A DNA stretch of 22,404 bases from a virus, in the IMG/VR virus record IMGVR_UViG_3300033149_003493, positions 1-22,404 of that record, one strand, 5' to 3'. Under the pieces are notes generated by a model that saw only the letters and a list, made by a program, of their open reading frames with translations, had not been told where the DNA came from and made no database searches. Each line of letters opens with the position of its first letter. Positions within the stretch are counted from its first letter, which is position 1. The position numbers and the translations under genes are program-made. Positions 5,014 through 11,793 of this stretch are shown here, piece by piece.

Positions 5014-6097
5014 ACATAATAAACCGATTAGGATTGTTGTTGATAAACTTCCTAAACATTTAAGAAAACTCTTTATTGCAGATGGCGGATTGAATTTACC
5101 TTTACCCTTACGTTCTCCTTGGCATGATGAAGAAGAGGAAAAGAGAAGAGGGAATAAAAGAGATTTTTATTGTAATATATGGGGAACTCCTATTGGTTCT
5201 TCTGACTCTGTATTTGATGTTAATATTTTAGCTAAAATTGAAAAAAGATGTAAGCCTCCTAATTATGTTGGAGAGATTATTTTTGATTATGATGACTTTG
5301 GTAAAATCTCAACGAGTAATTTTATAGTTAATCACGGCAGAAAAAGATTAAAATGGTGGGGAGAACTTAAAAACAATCGTCCTAATCAAGAACATAATTA
5401 TATTATTGGATGCGACCCTTCTTATGGAATGGGTTCTTCTAATTCAGTTGCAAGTATCTATGATGTGAATACTTCTGAAGAAATAGGAAAATGGGTTTGT
5501 CCTAATACCCCACCAGAAGATTTTGCTGACCTTGTAGTTGCTTTAAGTAGATGGATAGGAGGGATAAATAATCCCTTCATAATTTGGGAGAATAATGGAG
5601 GACACGGAACTAATTTTACTAATCGGCTTGTTTGGCATCGTTATCCAAGATTATATACACAAAAAACCGAAGATACTAAAATTAGAAAAATTGGTAGAAG
5701 ATATGGATGGAGAAGCAATAAAAATACTAAAGAACAACTTTTAGGAGAACTGGGAGTAGCTTTAAGTGGAGGATTATTAGATAAAAAATATAAAGCAATA
5801 AAAATTTATGATATAGACCTCTTAAATGAATTAAGAGATTATATGTATGTTGGAAGTGAAATAACGTCAAGTGCGAAAGCTGATTTATCTTCTGGTGCAA
5901 GAGAAAGACACGGAGATAGAGTTATAGCTGCTGCTCTTTGTGTTTTAGGGACAAGGGATGCTCCTCCTGGATTTTGGGAAAGAAAAAATGATGCTCCCTT
6001 CGGAACTTTCGCCCATAGGTTTTTTGAAGAAAAGAAAAAAGACCAAGAAAAAGAAACAAAAGAAAAATTTAGAAGAAGGGAATACTTATTTAGATGA
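4994..6097 (+). CDS. terminase large subunit, C-terminal nuclease part (split gene)
   Basis: The product has 367 residues and is the headful/cos-cutting nuclease half of TerL. It begins in the linker to the nuclease domain: RSPWHDEEE at about 40-48 matches the conserved 'RSPW.D.E' step before this domain. The RNase H-fold acidic residues follow: D141 in IIGCDPSYG, E199 in FIIWENNGGHG, and D308 in ERHGDRVIAAA. The C-terminus is highly basic. In frame, a TGA (4991-4993) immediately precedes the ATG, so this part cannot be read through from upstream. No ribosome binding site is apparent, which suggests coupling to the HNH gene. Its stop overlaps the portal start (ATGA). Confidence 0.85.
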   Translation: MNSILFKHNKPIRIVVDKLPKHLRKLFIADGGLNLPLPLRSPWHDEEEEKRRGNKRDFYCNIWGTPIGSSDSVFDVNILAKIEKRCKPPNYVGEIIFDYDDFGKISTSNFIVNHGRKRLKWWGELKNNRPNQEHNYIIGCDPSYGMGSSNSVASIYDVNTSEEIGKWVCPNTPPEDFADLVVALSRWIGGINNPFIIWENNGGHGTNFTNRLVWHRYPRLYTQKTEDTKIRKIGRRYGWRSNKNTKEQLLGELGVALSGGLLDKKYKAIKIYDIDLLNELRDYMYVGSEITSSAKADLSSGARERHGDRVIAAALCVLGTRDAPPGFWERKNDAPFGTFAHRFFEEKKKDQEKETKEKFRRREYLFR

Positions 6098-7833
6098 GCC
6101 AAAGAGTTATTGACCTATACGAACATAATTTGAAACAAAGTTTTCCAGCTAAGTTGCAAATAATGGCAAAGGCTTGGCGGGAAAAGTGGAAAGAGCCTTT
6201 AAGAAAAAATCAGAAATTGCTTAAATTGTGGGCTTCTGGATATTTTTCTTCAACTTATGATAGGGAACATTTGATAAATCTTATTGATAGAGCTTTATTT
6301 ACTATTGTCCCTTATCTTGTAGAAGGAAATCCTGAAGTCCTTGTGGAAACCAAAATTCCTAATATCAGACCGTGGGCAAAAACAGTTCAACTGGGATTAA
6401 ATTTTCTTATGGAGAAATATAACTTTGCTGAAAATGTTTTAATCCCTGTTGTGATAAACTCAATGTTTGGAGCTGGAATAACCAGAACAATTTTTGAATA
6501 TGATAGGGTTATTTCTTTAGATAATGATGTTATTAAAGCTGGTTCTCCAAGAGTAATAGTTATTGACCCTGCGAATTATATTGGAGACCCTTCGGCAAAA
6601 AGACGTAGTGATTTTGTGATTGAGGGAGATATTTATAGGCTTCCAACAGATTATGCAAGGGATTTATTTTCAAAATATGCTGACCATATTAAACCTGATT
6701 GTAAATTAGCTACAAAATTTGGCGCAGAAGAAATATCTTCTCCGAATTTTGATTACAATAGAATGTCATTAAGGAGTTACAGCACCTTTATTGATATTTA
6801 TTGTAAAGATGATAATACAATTAAAACAATTATGCCAGAAGGAAAGAAGGCTGTTATTTTAAGAGAGGTTGAATGGGATGGCCCTCGTGGCGGGCCTTAT
6901 GATTATTTGGCTTATCGGTGGTATCCTGATACTCCTATTCCCCTTCCCCCTATGTGGTTTATTCACGACCTTGATGTTACTATGAATGTGTTAGCCAAAA
7001 CTGCAAGGGAACAAGCAGAAAGTCAAAAGAACATTGTTTTCGTTCCTCCTGAAGCAAGAGAGGCTGGAAAGAAAATTGTTAATGCTAAAAACTTAGATGT
7101 TTTAGAAGCATCTTCTACTGAATTGATTAAGGCTATTTCTCTTGGTGGAGTAAATCCGGAGAATTATACTTGGATGGGTTTTGCAGAAAATGCTTTTACA
7201 AAAACAGGAGTAAATGCAGATGTAGTTGCAGGAAGGGGTGCACAATCTCCTACTTACGGTCAGGAAAAGATGATTTTTCGTAATGCCAGTAGAATAATTG
7301 AAACAATGTATAATCGTTTTCACTCTTTTACTGAGTCTATTTTGAAGAAGTTTGCTTGGGGGATATTAACAGACCCTTCTGTTTATATTCCAGATATTAT
7401 TAAGATACCTGGAGTTGGAGAACTGCCGGTTGTTCTTTCTCAGGCTGATAAAGTTGGAGATTTTTATGATTTGATTTTCAAAATAATTCCTTATTCAACA
7501 CAGCGAATATCTCCAGAAGAGAAATATGCAAAAACTATGCAGTTTGCTACACAGTGGTTATTACCAACAATGCAAATTGCTGCTGCTCAAGGTGCTCAAT
7601 TGGATATACCTCTTGTAACAAAGATTATGGCCTCTTATTTTGGTCTTGATAATTTTGAACATTATTATAAAACTGTTGTACCTACTAATGTTGATAATGC
7701 TCCTTTTATGATGTTTCCAAAGAAAAATAAATTTGGACAAACTTCTGACGCTTTTGGAACAAACCAACAAAACAGGGAAGCTAATTTTCAACAACAGCAG
7801 GAACGCACTGCTTTGGAGGAGGAAGAAGAATGA
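6094..7833 (+). CDS. portal protein
   Basis: This 579-residue protein follows the terminase directly and has the composition and layout of a portal, the dodecameric ring at the capsid vertex through which DNA passes. An N-terminal helical segment is followed by WASGYFSSTYDREHLINLIDRA. A wing region contains VIVIDPANYIGDPSAKRRSDF, where 'DP...DP.A...D' is characteristic of podovirus- and siphovirus-like portals. A long helical stem/crown segment contains EQAESQKNIVF and SLGGVNPENYTWMGF. The C-terminus is Gln-rich and ends in a run of Glu. Those Glu codons (GAGGAGGAAGAA) also supply the ribosome binding site for the next gene. The start overlaps the terminase stop by four bases. Length is normal for a portal. 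Confidence 0.85.
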   Translation: MSQRVIDLYEHNLKQSFPAKLQIMAKAWREKWKEPLRKNQKLLKLWASGYFSSTYDREHLINLIDRALFTIVPYLVEGNPEVLVETKIPNIRPWAKTVQLGLNFLMEKYNFAENVLIPVVINSMFGAGITRTIFEYDRVISLDNDVIKAGSPRVIVIDPANYIGDPSAKRRSDFVIEGDIYRLPTDYARDLFSKYADHIKPDCKLATKFGAEEISSPNFDYNRMSLRSYSTFIDIYCKDDNTIKTIMPEGKKAVILREVEWDGPRGGPYDYLAYRWYPDTPIPLPPMWFIHDLDVTMNVLAKTAREQAESQKNIVFVPPEAREAGKKIVNAKNLDVLEASSTELIKAISLGGVNPENYTWMGFAENAFTKTGVNADVVAGRGAQSPTYGQEKMIFRNASRIIETMYNRFHSFTESILKKFAWGILTDPSVYIPDIIKIPGVGELPVVLSQADKVGDFYDLIFKIIPYSTQRISPEEKYAKTMQFATQWLLPTMQIAAAQGAQLDIPLVTKIMASYFGLDNFEHYYKTVVPTNVDNAPFMMFPKKNKFGQTSDAFGTNQQNREANFQQQQERTALEEEEE

Positions 7834-8501
7834 GAAAGAGATTTTTAATACCCTTGATGTTATCTTTTTTGTTATTGTTTAGTATTAAGATAAACGAATA
7901 TATTCATCCTGTTTTTCCAGAAGCTGTTAAAATAAAAGTTCAAGGAATTTATTTTTCTGAATGGGGAGGAGGTTTAGAAAGTTGGGAAGGGTCTGCTGTT
8001 TTTATAGATGATAATTTATTGTTAACTGCTGGACATTGTGTAAAGGATGCAAATAATATAACTATTGTTTATGCAGATGGTAGAGAATGTAAAGCTGCAA
8101 GTTGGTATTTGCTTGATGAGTATATTACAGATTTAGGTATTATTAGGGTAGATACTCCTGAAATTGAACCGAAAGCAGTATTTTCTAATCCTAAAGTCGG
8201 AGAGAGTGTTATAGTTATCGGTAATCCATTTGGGTATTGGCCGGTAAGAACTGAAGGAATTATTTCTGCTGTAAATATAGATGAAGATTTTTTTGGTGAA
8301 AAGAATTTAGTTTTAACAGATGCTGCTATAAATCCAGGCAATTCAGGTTGCCCAGTTTATAATAAAAGAGGGTATATATTGGGTATTGTTGTGGGTGCAA
8401 TTAGAGGAGCACAAGGAAATAACTTTATTGTACCTGCTAAAATTTGTAAAATTGTTATAGATAAATATAAAATAGAGAAAGAATTAGAGGAGATGGATTA
8501 A
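7830..8501 (+). CDS. HtrA/trypsin-like serine protease with N-terminal signal anchor
   Basis: The product is 223 residues. After basic residues, 5-19 form a hydrophobic signal peptide or anchor (FLIPLMLSFLLLFSI). A chymotrypsin-fold protease domain follows with the complete triad: H69 in LLLTAGHC, D101 in TDLGII, S172 in DAAINPGNSGCPV. The last motif is the hallmark of the DegP/HtrA (S1C) group, although the usual GNSGGP carries Cys in place of the second Gly. There is no PDZ domain; the protein ends soon after the protease domain. It sits between portal and scaffold, where phages often encode a prohead protease, but the signal anchor would send it to the membrane or out of the cell. The ATGA overlap with the portal shows coupling. 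Confidence 0.85.
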   Translation: MRKRFLIPLMLSFLLLFSIKINEYIHPVFPEAVKIKVQGIYFSEWGGGLESWEGSAVFIDDNLLLTAGHCVKDANNITIVYADGRECKAASWYLLDEYITDLGIIRVDTPEIEPKAVFSNPKVGESVIVIGNPFGYWPVRTEGIISAVNIDEDFFGEKNLVLTDAAINPGNSGCPVYNKRGYILGIVVGAIRGAQGNNFIVPAKICKIVIDKYKIEKELEEMD

Positions 8502-8738
8502 GTGTTTGAAAACATAAAATCAGGTGAATTTACTTTTTGTTCTGTATGTGGGAAAATTTGTCATTTAGGGCCAAAAGAGTTTATTTGTAAAAAATGTTCG
8601 TTTTCACATCCTATTGATAGGTGGGGAACTTTAACAGAAGAAGATTTTTTATATGCGAGTTTGGAATGTGATATATCTGATATTATAAAGAAATATAGAC
8701 AAAAATTAAATGTTTTAAGAAACGAGGAATTAAAATGA
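8502..8738 (+). CDS. small zinc-ribbon protein, 78 aa
   Basis: The start is GTG at 8502, directly after the TAA of the protease gene, with an AGAGGAG site upstream. Cysteines at 13, 16, 29 and 32 (CSVC and CKKC) form a zinc ribbon; C20 is extra. A helical tail rich in Lys/Leu follows. I do not recognise a specific family. It ends with an ATGA overlap with the next, very basic gene. It is the first of several Cys-rich mini-proteins between portal and scaffold. Confidence 0.65.
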   Translation: MFENIKSGEFTFCSVCGKICHLGPKEFICKKCSFSHPIDRWGTLTEEDFLYASLECDISDIIKKYRQKLNVLRNEELK

Positions 8739-8983
8739 GACTTAGAAGGAAAAAGAGAGGCAAGGGTAGTATTTCCAAAGCTACTGCTGCAAAAGAAGAG
8801 CACGAAAAAGTAATGAAAAAAACTCCTCCTGGCGAAGGAGGGCGTTTTGCACATTTGAAAAAAGTTTTAGGGAAACGAAAAAAGATTAAAACTCCTGGAG
8901 CTTTGGCTGCTTGGATTGGTCGTAGAAAATATGGTCAAGCCAGGTTTCAAAAAATGGCAGCAAGAGGTAGAAGGAGGAGTTAA
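8735..8983 (+). CDS. small basic phage protein ('AAWIG.KKYG' type)
   Basis: The product is 82 residues and highly basic (MRLRRKKRGK at the start, RGRRRS at the end). The middle, GEGGRFAHLKKVLGKRK then TPGALAAWIGRRKYGQARF, matches a common small protein of uncultured phages in which a 'G.RF..L...L' segment precedes 'ALAAWIGRKKYG...F..M.A.GR'. Its function is unknown to me. The charge suggests nucleic-acid or capsid-interior contact. AGGAATTAAA precedes the ATG, and the four-base overlap with the upstream gene shows coupling. It is always a small late gene in the phages where I recall the pattern, and that recollection is not verified here. Confidence 0.7.
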   Translation: MRLRRKKRGKGSISKATAAKEEHEKVMKKTPPGEGGRFAHLKKVLGKRKKIKTPGALAAWIGRRKYGQARFQKMAARGRRRS

Positions 8984-8985
8984 TT

Positions 8986-9180
8986 ATGCCAGCAGTTAGT
9001 AAATCACAACAGATAGCAGCAGCTTTAGCTCTTGCAGCAAAAAGAGGGAAATTTCCTGTGGATAAACTTAAAGGTTCTGCTTTGAGTATGTATAATAGTA
9101 TGACTGTGGAAGAACTTGAGCATTATGCAAAAACAAAAAGAAAGGGATTACCAAAGAGACTACGGAGGAAAAAGAAATGA
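8986..9180 (+). CDS. DUF3008 family protein
   Basis: The product is 64 residues, and nearly its whole length follows the DUF3008 pattern. It opens MPAVSKSQQIAAALALAAKRG, continues with a VDKLKGSALSMYNSM segment and ends ELEHYAKTKRKGLPKR. The known pattern is 'MPA.SKAQQ..A..ALA.KRG..P...LKG....M...M...EL...A.TK.KGLP'. The family is found in phages and bacteria and has no assigned function. A basic tail RLRRKKK is added at the end. The codons for that tail (CGGAGGAAAAAG) provide the ribosome binding site of the next gene, which starts with an ATGA overlap. Confidence 0.85.
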   Translation: MPAVSKSQQIAAALALAAKRGKFPVDKLKGSALSMYNSMTVEELEHYAKTKRKGLPKRLRRKKK

Positions 9181-9419
9181 AGAGAAAATGGGGACAGAAG
9201 ATTTACATAGAATGGATTGATGCAATAGAAAAGTCAGGATGGAAGTCAACATCACAAGTGATAAAACCTGATGATGAAGTTTTGTGTTTTACAAATGCTT
9301 TTTATATTGGTGAAGATAAAAATTTTATAAAAACTGCTCATACAATAGGAAAAGATATTAAAAATGATGTTACTGGTATATTATGGATACCAAAGAAAAC
9401 AATAACAAAAATTAAATAA
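9177..9419 (+). CDS. small phage protein, 80 aa, beta-rich
   Basis: The product is 80 residues. It begins with IEWIDAIEKSGW, carries a middle GEDKNFIKTAHTIGKD and ends ILWIPKKTITKIK. This layout ('V.W.Ds....gW', then 'g.li.e..d.i.la', then 'i.IPk..I..i') is shared by many small phage proteins of unknown function that sit in late operons. The start overlaps the DUF3008 stop, and the GGAGG ribosome binding site lies inside that gene. No catalytic or metal-binding residues stand out. Confidence 0.7.
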   Translation: MKRKWGQKIYIEWIDAIEKSGWKSTSQVIKPDDEVLCFTNAFYIGEDKNFIKTAHTIGKDIKNDVTGILWIPKKTITKIK

Positions 9420-9429
9420 GGGGAAATAA

Positions 9430-9813
9430 ATGGCTGCTGCTTGTAATGTTTCTGTTATAGCTGAAGTAACTGGTCTTGGAAAAGAGCTTTCTTTTATAGA
9501 AAAGTTTTCAACTACAACTCCTGAAAAAGTAATGTATAATTATGACGAAATTGATACTGCTGAGGAGGAGGCTTTAGATGTTGGTCAGATTTTAGAAGAT
9601 GGTGGTACTGTTGAATTTATTATAATAAAAAATCTTGATAGTACAAACTATGTTGAGATTGATTGTAATTATACTGCATCGACTTTTCGTGCAAATATTT
9701 ATCTTGCTGCTGGGGATGTAGCAATGTTTAAGCCTTCCGGTACGGTTTATGCAAAAGCGAATACTGGTGCTGTTCTTGTAGAATATGTGGTAATTGGTAA
9801 AAATGCTGCATAA
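9430..9813 (+). CDS. probable virion structural protein, beta-rich
   Basis: The product is 127 residues, mostly beta-strand-forming. It contains IIIKNLDSTNYVEIDCNY, then an AAGDVAMFKPSGTVYAKANTGAVLVEYVVIG ending. The pattern 'IkN.d.tnyVeig....... L..Ge...f......iYa.antg...veyvv.G' occurs in small structural proteins of tailed phages, in neck, decoration or tail-tip positions. The precise role cannot be assigned. It resembles in style the two small beta proteins at 16094-16804. A GGGGAAATAA site precedes the ATG. Confidence 0.6.
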   Translation: MAAACNVSVIAEVTGLGKELSFIEKFSTTTPEKVMYNYDEIDTAEEEALDVGQILEDGGTVEFIIIKNLDSTNYVEIDCNYTASTFRANIYLAAGDVAMFKPSGTVYAKANTGAVLVEYVVIGKNAA

Positions 9814-9822
9814 AATGCAGCA
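9804..9822 (+). other. hairpin spanning a stop codon
   Basis: TGCTGCAT (9804-9811) and ATGCAGCA (9815-9822) form a perfect 8-bp stem with a three-base loop. The TAA stop (9811-9813) of the 127-residue gene lies at the stem-loop junction. No T-run follows, so it is not a standard terminator. Confidence 0.4.
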
Positions 9823-9853
9823 AAATTAGAAAAGGTAATTAAAGGGAATTAGT

Positions 9854-10225
9854 ATGCCAAAATATACTGCCAGATGTATTGATTGTAAAAAGGTTTTTAA
9901 TTATTTTTCTACTATTGCTGAAAGAAACAATTCACCTAATTGTGAATGTGGTGGTAAAACAAAAAGAGATGTAGAATCTGAATTATCAAATTCAGGCAAT
10001 TTTAATGAACTTAATAAAGATAGAGAAAGATTATCAAATGCTCTTGCAATTTATCCTTCTCAATTAGAAGAAGCAAGAAAAGTTCATCCAGGGGCAGAAT
10101 GGGTTAAAAAAGGACATAGGCTTTGTATGAAGATAAAGAATAGAGCAGAGAAATTACAGAGAATGAAAGAGCGGGGCTTTTGTGAATATCCGCCTAATCT
10201 TTTTGACCAGCTCCAAGGAGATTAA
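9854..10225 (+). CDS. FmdB-like zinc-ribbon protein with C-terminal extension
   Basis: The product is 123 residues. The first 40 are an FmdB-type zinc ribbon: MPKYTARCIDCKKVF, then a TIAE segment, then C30 and C32 in NCECGGKTKRD, matching 'MP.Y.y.C..CG..F........C..CGG...R'. A helical region with NELNKDRERLSNALAIYPSQ and KVHPGAEW follows. This pairing of a short zinc ribbon with a PSQ/hPg segment is familiar from phage late regions; its function is not known. GGGAATTAGT precedes the start. It begins a row of four adjacent Cys-pair proteins. Confidence 0.7.
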   Translation: MPKYTARCIDCKKVFNYFSTIAERNNSPNCECGGKTKRDVESELSNSGNFNELNKDRERLSNALAIYPSQLEEARKVHPGAEWVKKGHRLCMKIKNRAEKLQRMKERGFCEYPPNLFDQLQGD

Positions 10226-10226
10226 A

Positions 10227-10370
10227 ATGTTATGTTCTAATTGTGGTAAAAAATTAACTAATAAACAAACATATTTTATTGTACAATCTTTTATTAACCA
10301 TCGAAAGAAAGTATTAGAAAAAATAAAAAGCCCAGTATGTAAAAAATGTAAAGGAGATAGAAATGTATAA
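10227..10370 (+). CDS. small zinc-ribbon protein, 47 aa
   Basis: I place the start at ATG 10227, which follows an AAGGAGATTAAA site one base after the upstream stop. The in-frame ATG at 10182 lies inside the upstream gene and has no such site. The product has CSNC (C3, C6) and CKKC (C38, C41) and is otherwise basic and helical, a minimal zinc ribbon. It overlaps the next gene by eight bases. The function is unknown. Confidence 0.65.
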   Translation: MLCSNCGKKLTNKQTYFIVQSFINHRKKVLEKIKSPVCKKCKGDRNV

Positions 10371-10668
10371 TACCAAAGAGTGCCCTGTCTGTCATTGTAA
10401 TTTCCGTCCAACGGAAAAAAATCCAGATAAATGTGATTTATGTACAAGGGAGGGAAGAGAACCTCCTCAACCAAAAAAAGATATTTTGGTTGAATCTTTA
10501 TCTGAAAAGAAAATTCAAAGATTGATTGATGAGGCAATTGGGAGACATATTAAACAAGACCACGAAGTTGAAAAGAAAATTACATATAAAAAGAAATGTG
10601 TTAAATGTGGGGAGGATTTTGAAGCAAAAAGTACAGCGACAAAATACTGTGATATTTGTAAGAAATGA
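10363..10668 (+). CDS. double zinc-ribbon protein, 101 aa
   Basis: The product has 101 residues with Cys pairs at both ends: C7/C10 and C24/C27 in the N-terminal third, C79/C82 and C96/C99 at the C-terminus (KKCVKCGEDFEAKS, YCDICKK). A helical, charged middle (LSEKKIQRLIDEAIGRHIKQ) links the two ribbons like a dumb-bell. The overall form resembles adaptor-like DNA- or RNA-binding proteins, but I recognise no family. AAGGAGATAGAA precedes the ATG. It overlaps the previous gene by eight bases. Confidence 0.65.
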   Translation: MYNTKECPVCHCNFRPTEKNPDKCDLCTREGREPPQPKKDILVESLSEKKIQRLIDEAIGRHIKQDHEVEKKITYKKKCVKCGEDFEAKSTATKYCDICKK

Positions 10669-10679
10669 GGAGATAGAAT

Positions 10680-10859
10680 ATGTGTGAGCATAATAAGCTA
10701 ATTGCGATAGATGATTATACGGGTATCCAAGGGAATTTTGAAAACAAAACTAATTCGCAAATCTGTGGAATGTTTGTTTATAAAAAATATAAATGTGAAG
10801 ATTGTGGTAGAATTATAACAGTATTAAATGCCGTTGTTGAGGAGATAAAAAATGTCTGA
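10680..10859 (+). CDS. small Cys-rich protein, 59 aa
   Basis: This frame opens at ATG 10680, seven bases after an AGGAG site, and ends at TGA 10857-10859. The product begins MCEHNKLIAIDDYTG. It contains a CEDCG knuckle (C39, C42), with C2, H4 and C29 as possible further zinc ligands. It overlaps the scaffold start by eight bases, the same spacing as the junction between the two zinc-ribbon genes upstream. The size is just below usual gene-calling limits, but the ribosome binding site, the overlap and the Cys pattern support a real gene. It is the fourth Cys-pair protein in a row. Confidence 0.6.
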   Translation: MCEHNKLIAIDDYTGIQGNFENKTNSQICGMFVYKKYKCEDCGRIITVLNAVVEEIKNV

Positions 10860-11766
10860 AATAGAAAATCAGGAAACAGAGAATCCAGAAGTAGAAAGTC
10901 AAGAAACTGATATTGAAACAAAGGAAATTGAGGATATAGAGGAAGAAAAAACAGACGCAGAAAAAGAGGTTGAAGAAAAAGAGAATCTTGTTACTCGTTT
11001 AATAAATAAAGTAATGGGGAAAAAGGAAGAGGAGGAGAATGAGGAAGAGGGTGATTTTCTCCCTGATTCTTTTGTGGAAGCAGCAAGAAAAGCTGGGATG
11101 ACAGACGAAGAAATTATTGAAACCTCTTCAGATTTTAGTGATGAAGAATTAGAGGAAATGGCTTCGCTTTTAGCAGAGATGGGGACAGAGGAAAGTTTGG
11201 AAGAGTCTGAGGAACTTCCAGAAAAGGAAACAGAGGAAGTAAAAGAAGTTTCTAAAGAGGATGCTTCTGAATTAGCAAAAATAAAGCAAGAACTTGACAA
11301 CCTAAAGAAAGAATTAGGTAAAGTCAAAGAAGATGAAACTGAAAAGTTTCTCATTGATTTAGAGGATTATGCCAACAAAGCGTTTGATGAGGCAAGTAAG
11401 GATTTTGAGGTTTTTGGTTTAACAAAGGATTTACCAAAATTTACATCTGGCCCAAATAAAGGAAAATATCTTCCTTTAAGTCCGGCATTTCAGGCAAGAA
11501 GTCAAGTATATGACGTATATCTGAAATTTGTTCAGCTCGGACAAGAAAAAGAAGATGCAATGAAAAATGCTTTGGCTTGGTATAAAGGATTGAATTTGGA
11601 AAAAGATGTTGAAAGAAAGGCTATTCAAAGATTAAAAAAGAATGAAAAAAGACTTTCTGCAAAACATCAGGATAAGGATTTGGTAAGGGAATATGTGGAT
11701 GAAGATGAGGCTAAAGCTGATATAGTAAGACAAATTGCAGCTAAAGCCGGTGTTAAGATGGATTAA
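10852..11766 (+). CDS. capsid scaffolding protein
   Basis: The product is a 304-residue, very acidic and helical protein immediately before the major capsid gene, the usual place for a scaffold. Residues 1-130 are Glu-rich and probably disordered. Residues about 135-165 (ELAKIKQELDNLKKELGKVK) form a coiled coil with heptad spacing. The C-terminal region is basic and helical (KNEKRLSAKHQDKDLV; end RQIAAKAGVKMD) and could bind the capsid shell. Scaffolds line the inside of the procapsid and leave or are degraded before DNA fills it. Whether the upstream serine protease plays any part in that is unknown. GGAGATAAAA precedes the ATG. Confidence 0.8.
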   Translation: MSEIENQETENPEVESQETDIETKEIEDIEEEKTDAEKEVEEKENLVTRLINKVMGKKEEEENEEEGDFLPDSFVEAARKAGMTDEEIIETSSDFSDEELEEMASLLAEMGTEESLEESEELPEKETEEVKEVSKEDASELAKIKQELDNLKKELGKVKEDETEKFLIDLEDYANKAFDEASKDFEVFGLTKDLPKFTSGPNKGKYLPLSPAFQARSQVYDVYLKFVQLGQEKEDAMKNALAWYKGLNLEKDVERKAIQRLKKNEKRLSAKHQDKDLVREYVDEDEAKADIVRQIAAKAGVKMD

Positions 11767-11793
11767 AATTAGTGAGAAAGGAAAGGTAATACT

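Noticed and set aside
10154-10537. Antisense frame of 127 residues
   Set aside because: It lies opposite the two zinc-ribbon genes, which have their own ribosome binding sites and Cys motifs.
10899-11354. Antisense Ser-rich frame of 151 residues
   Set aside because: It is the reverse reading of the Glu-rich scaffold codons, which yields long Ser/Phe runs by chance.
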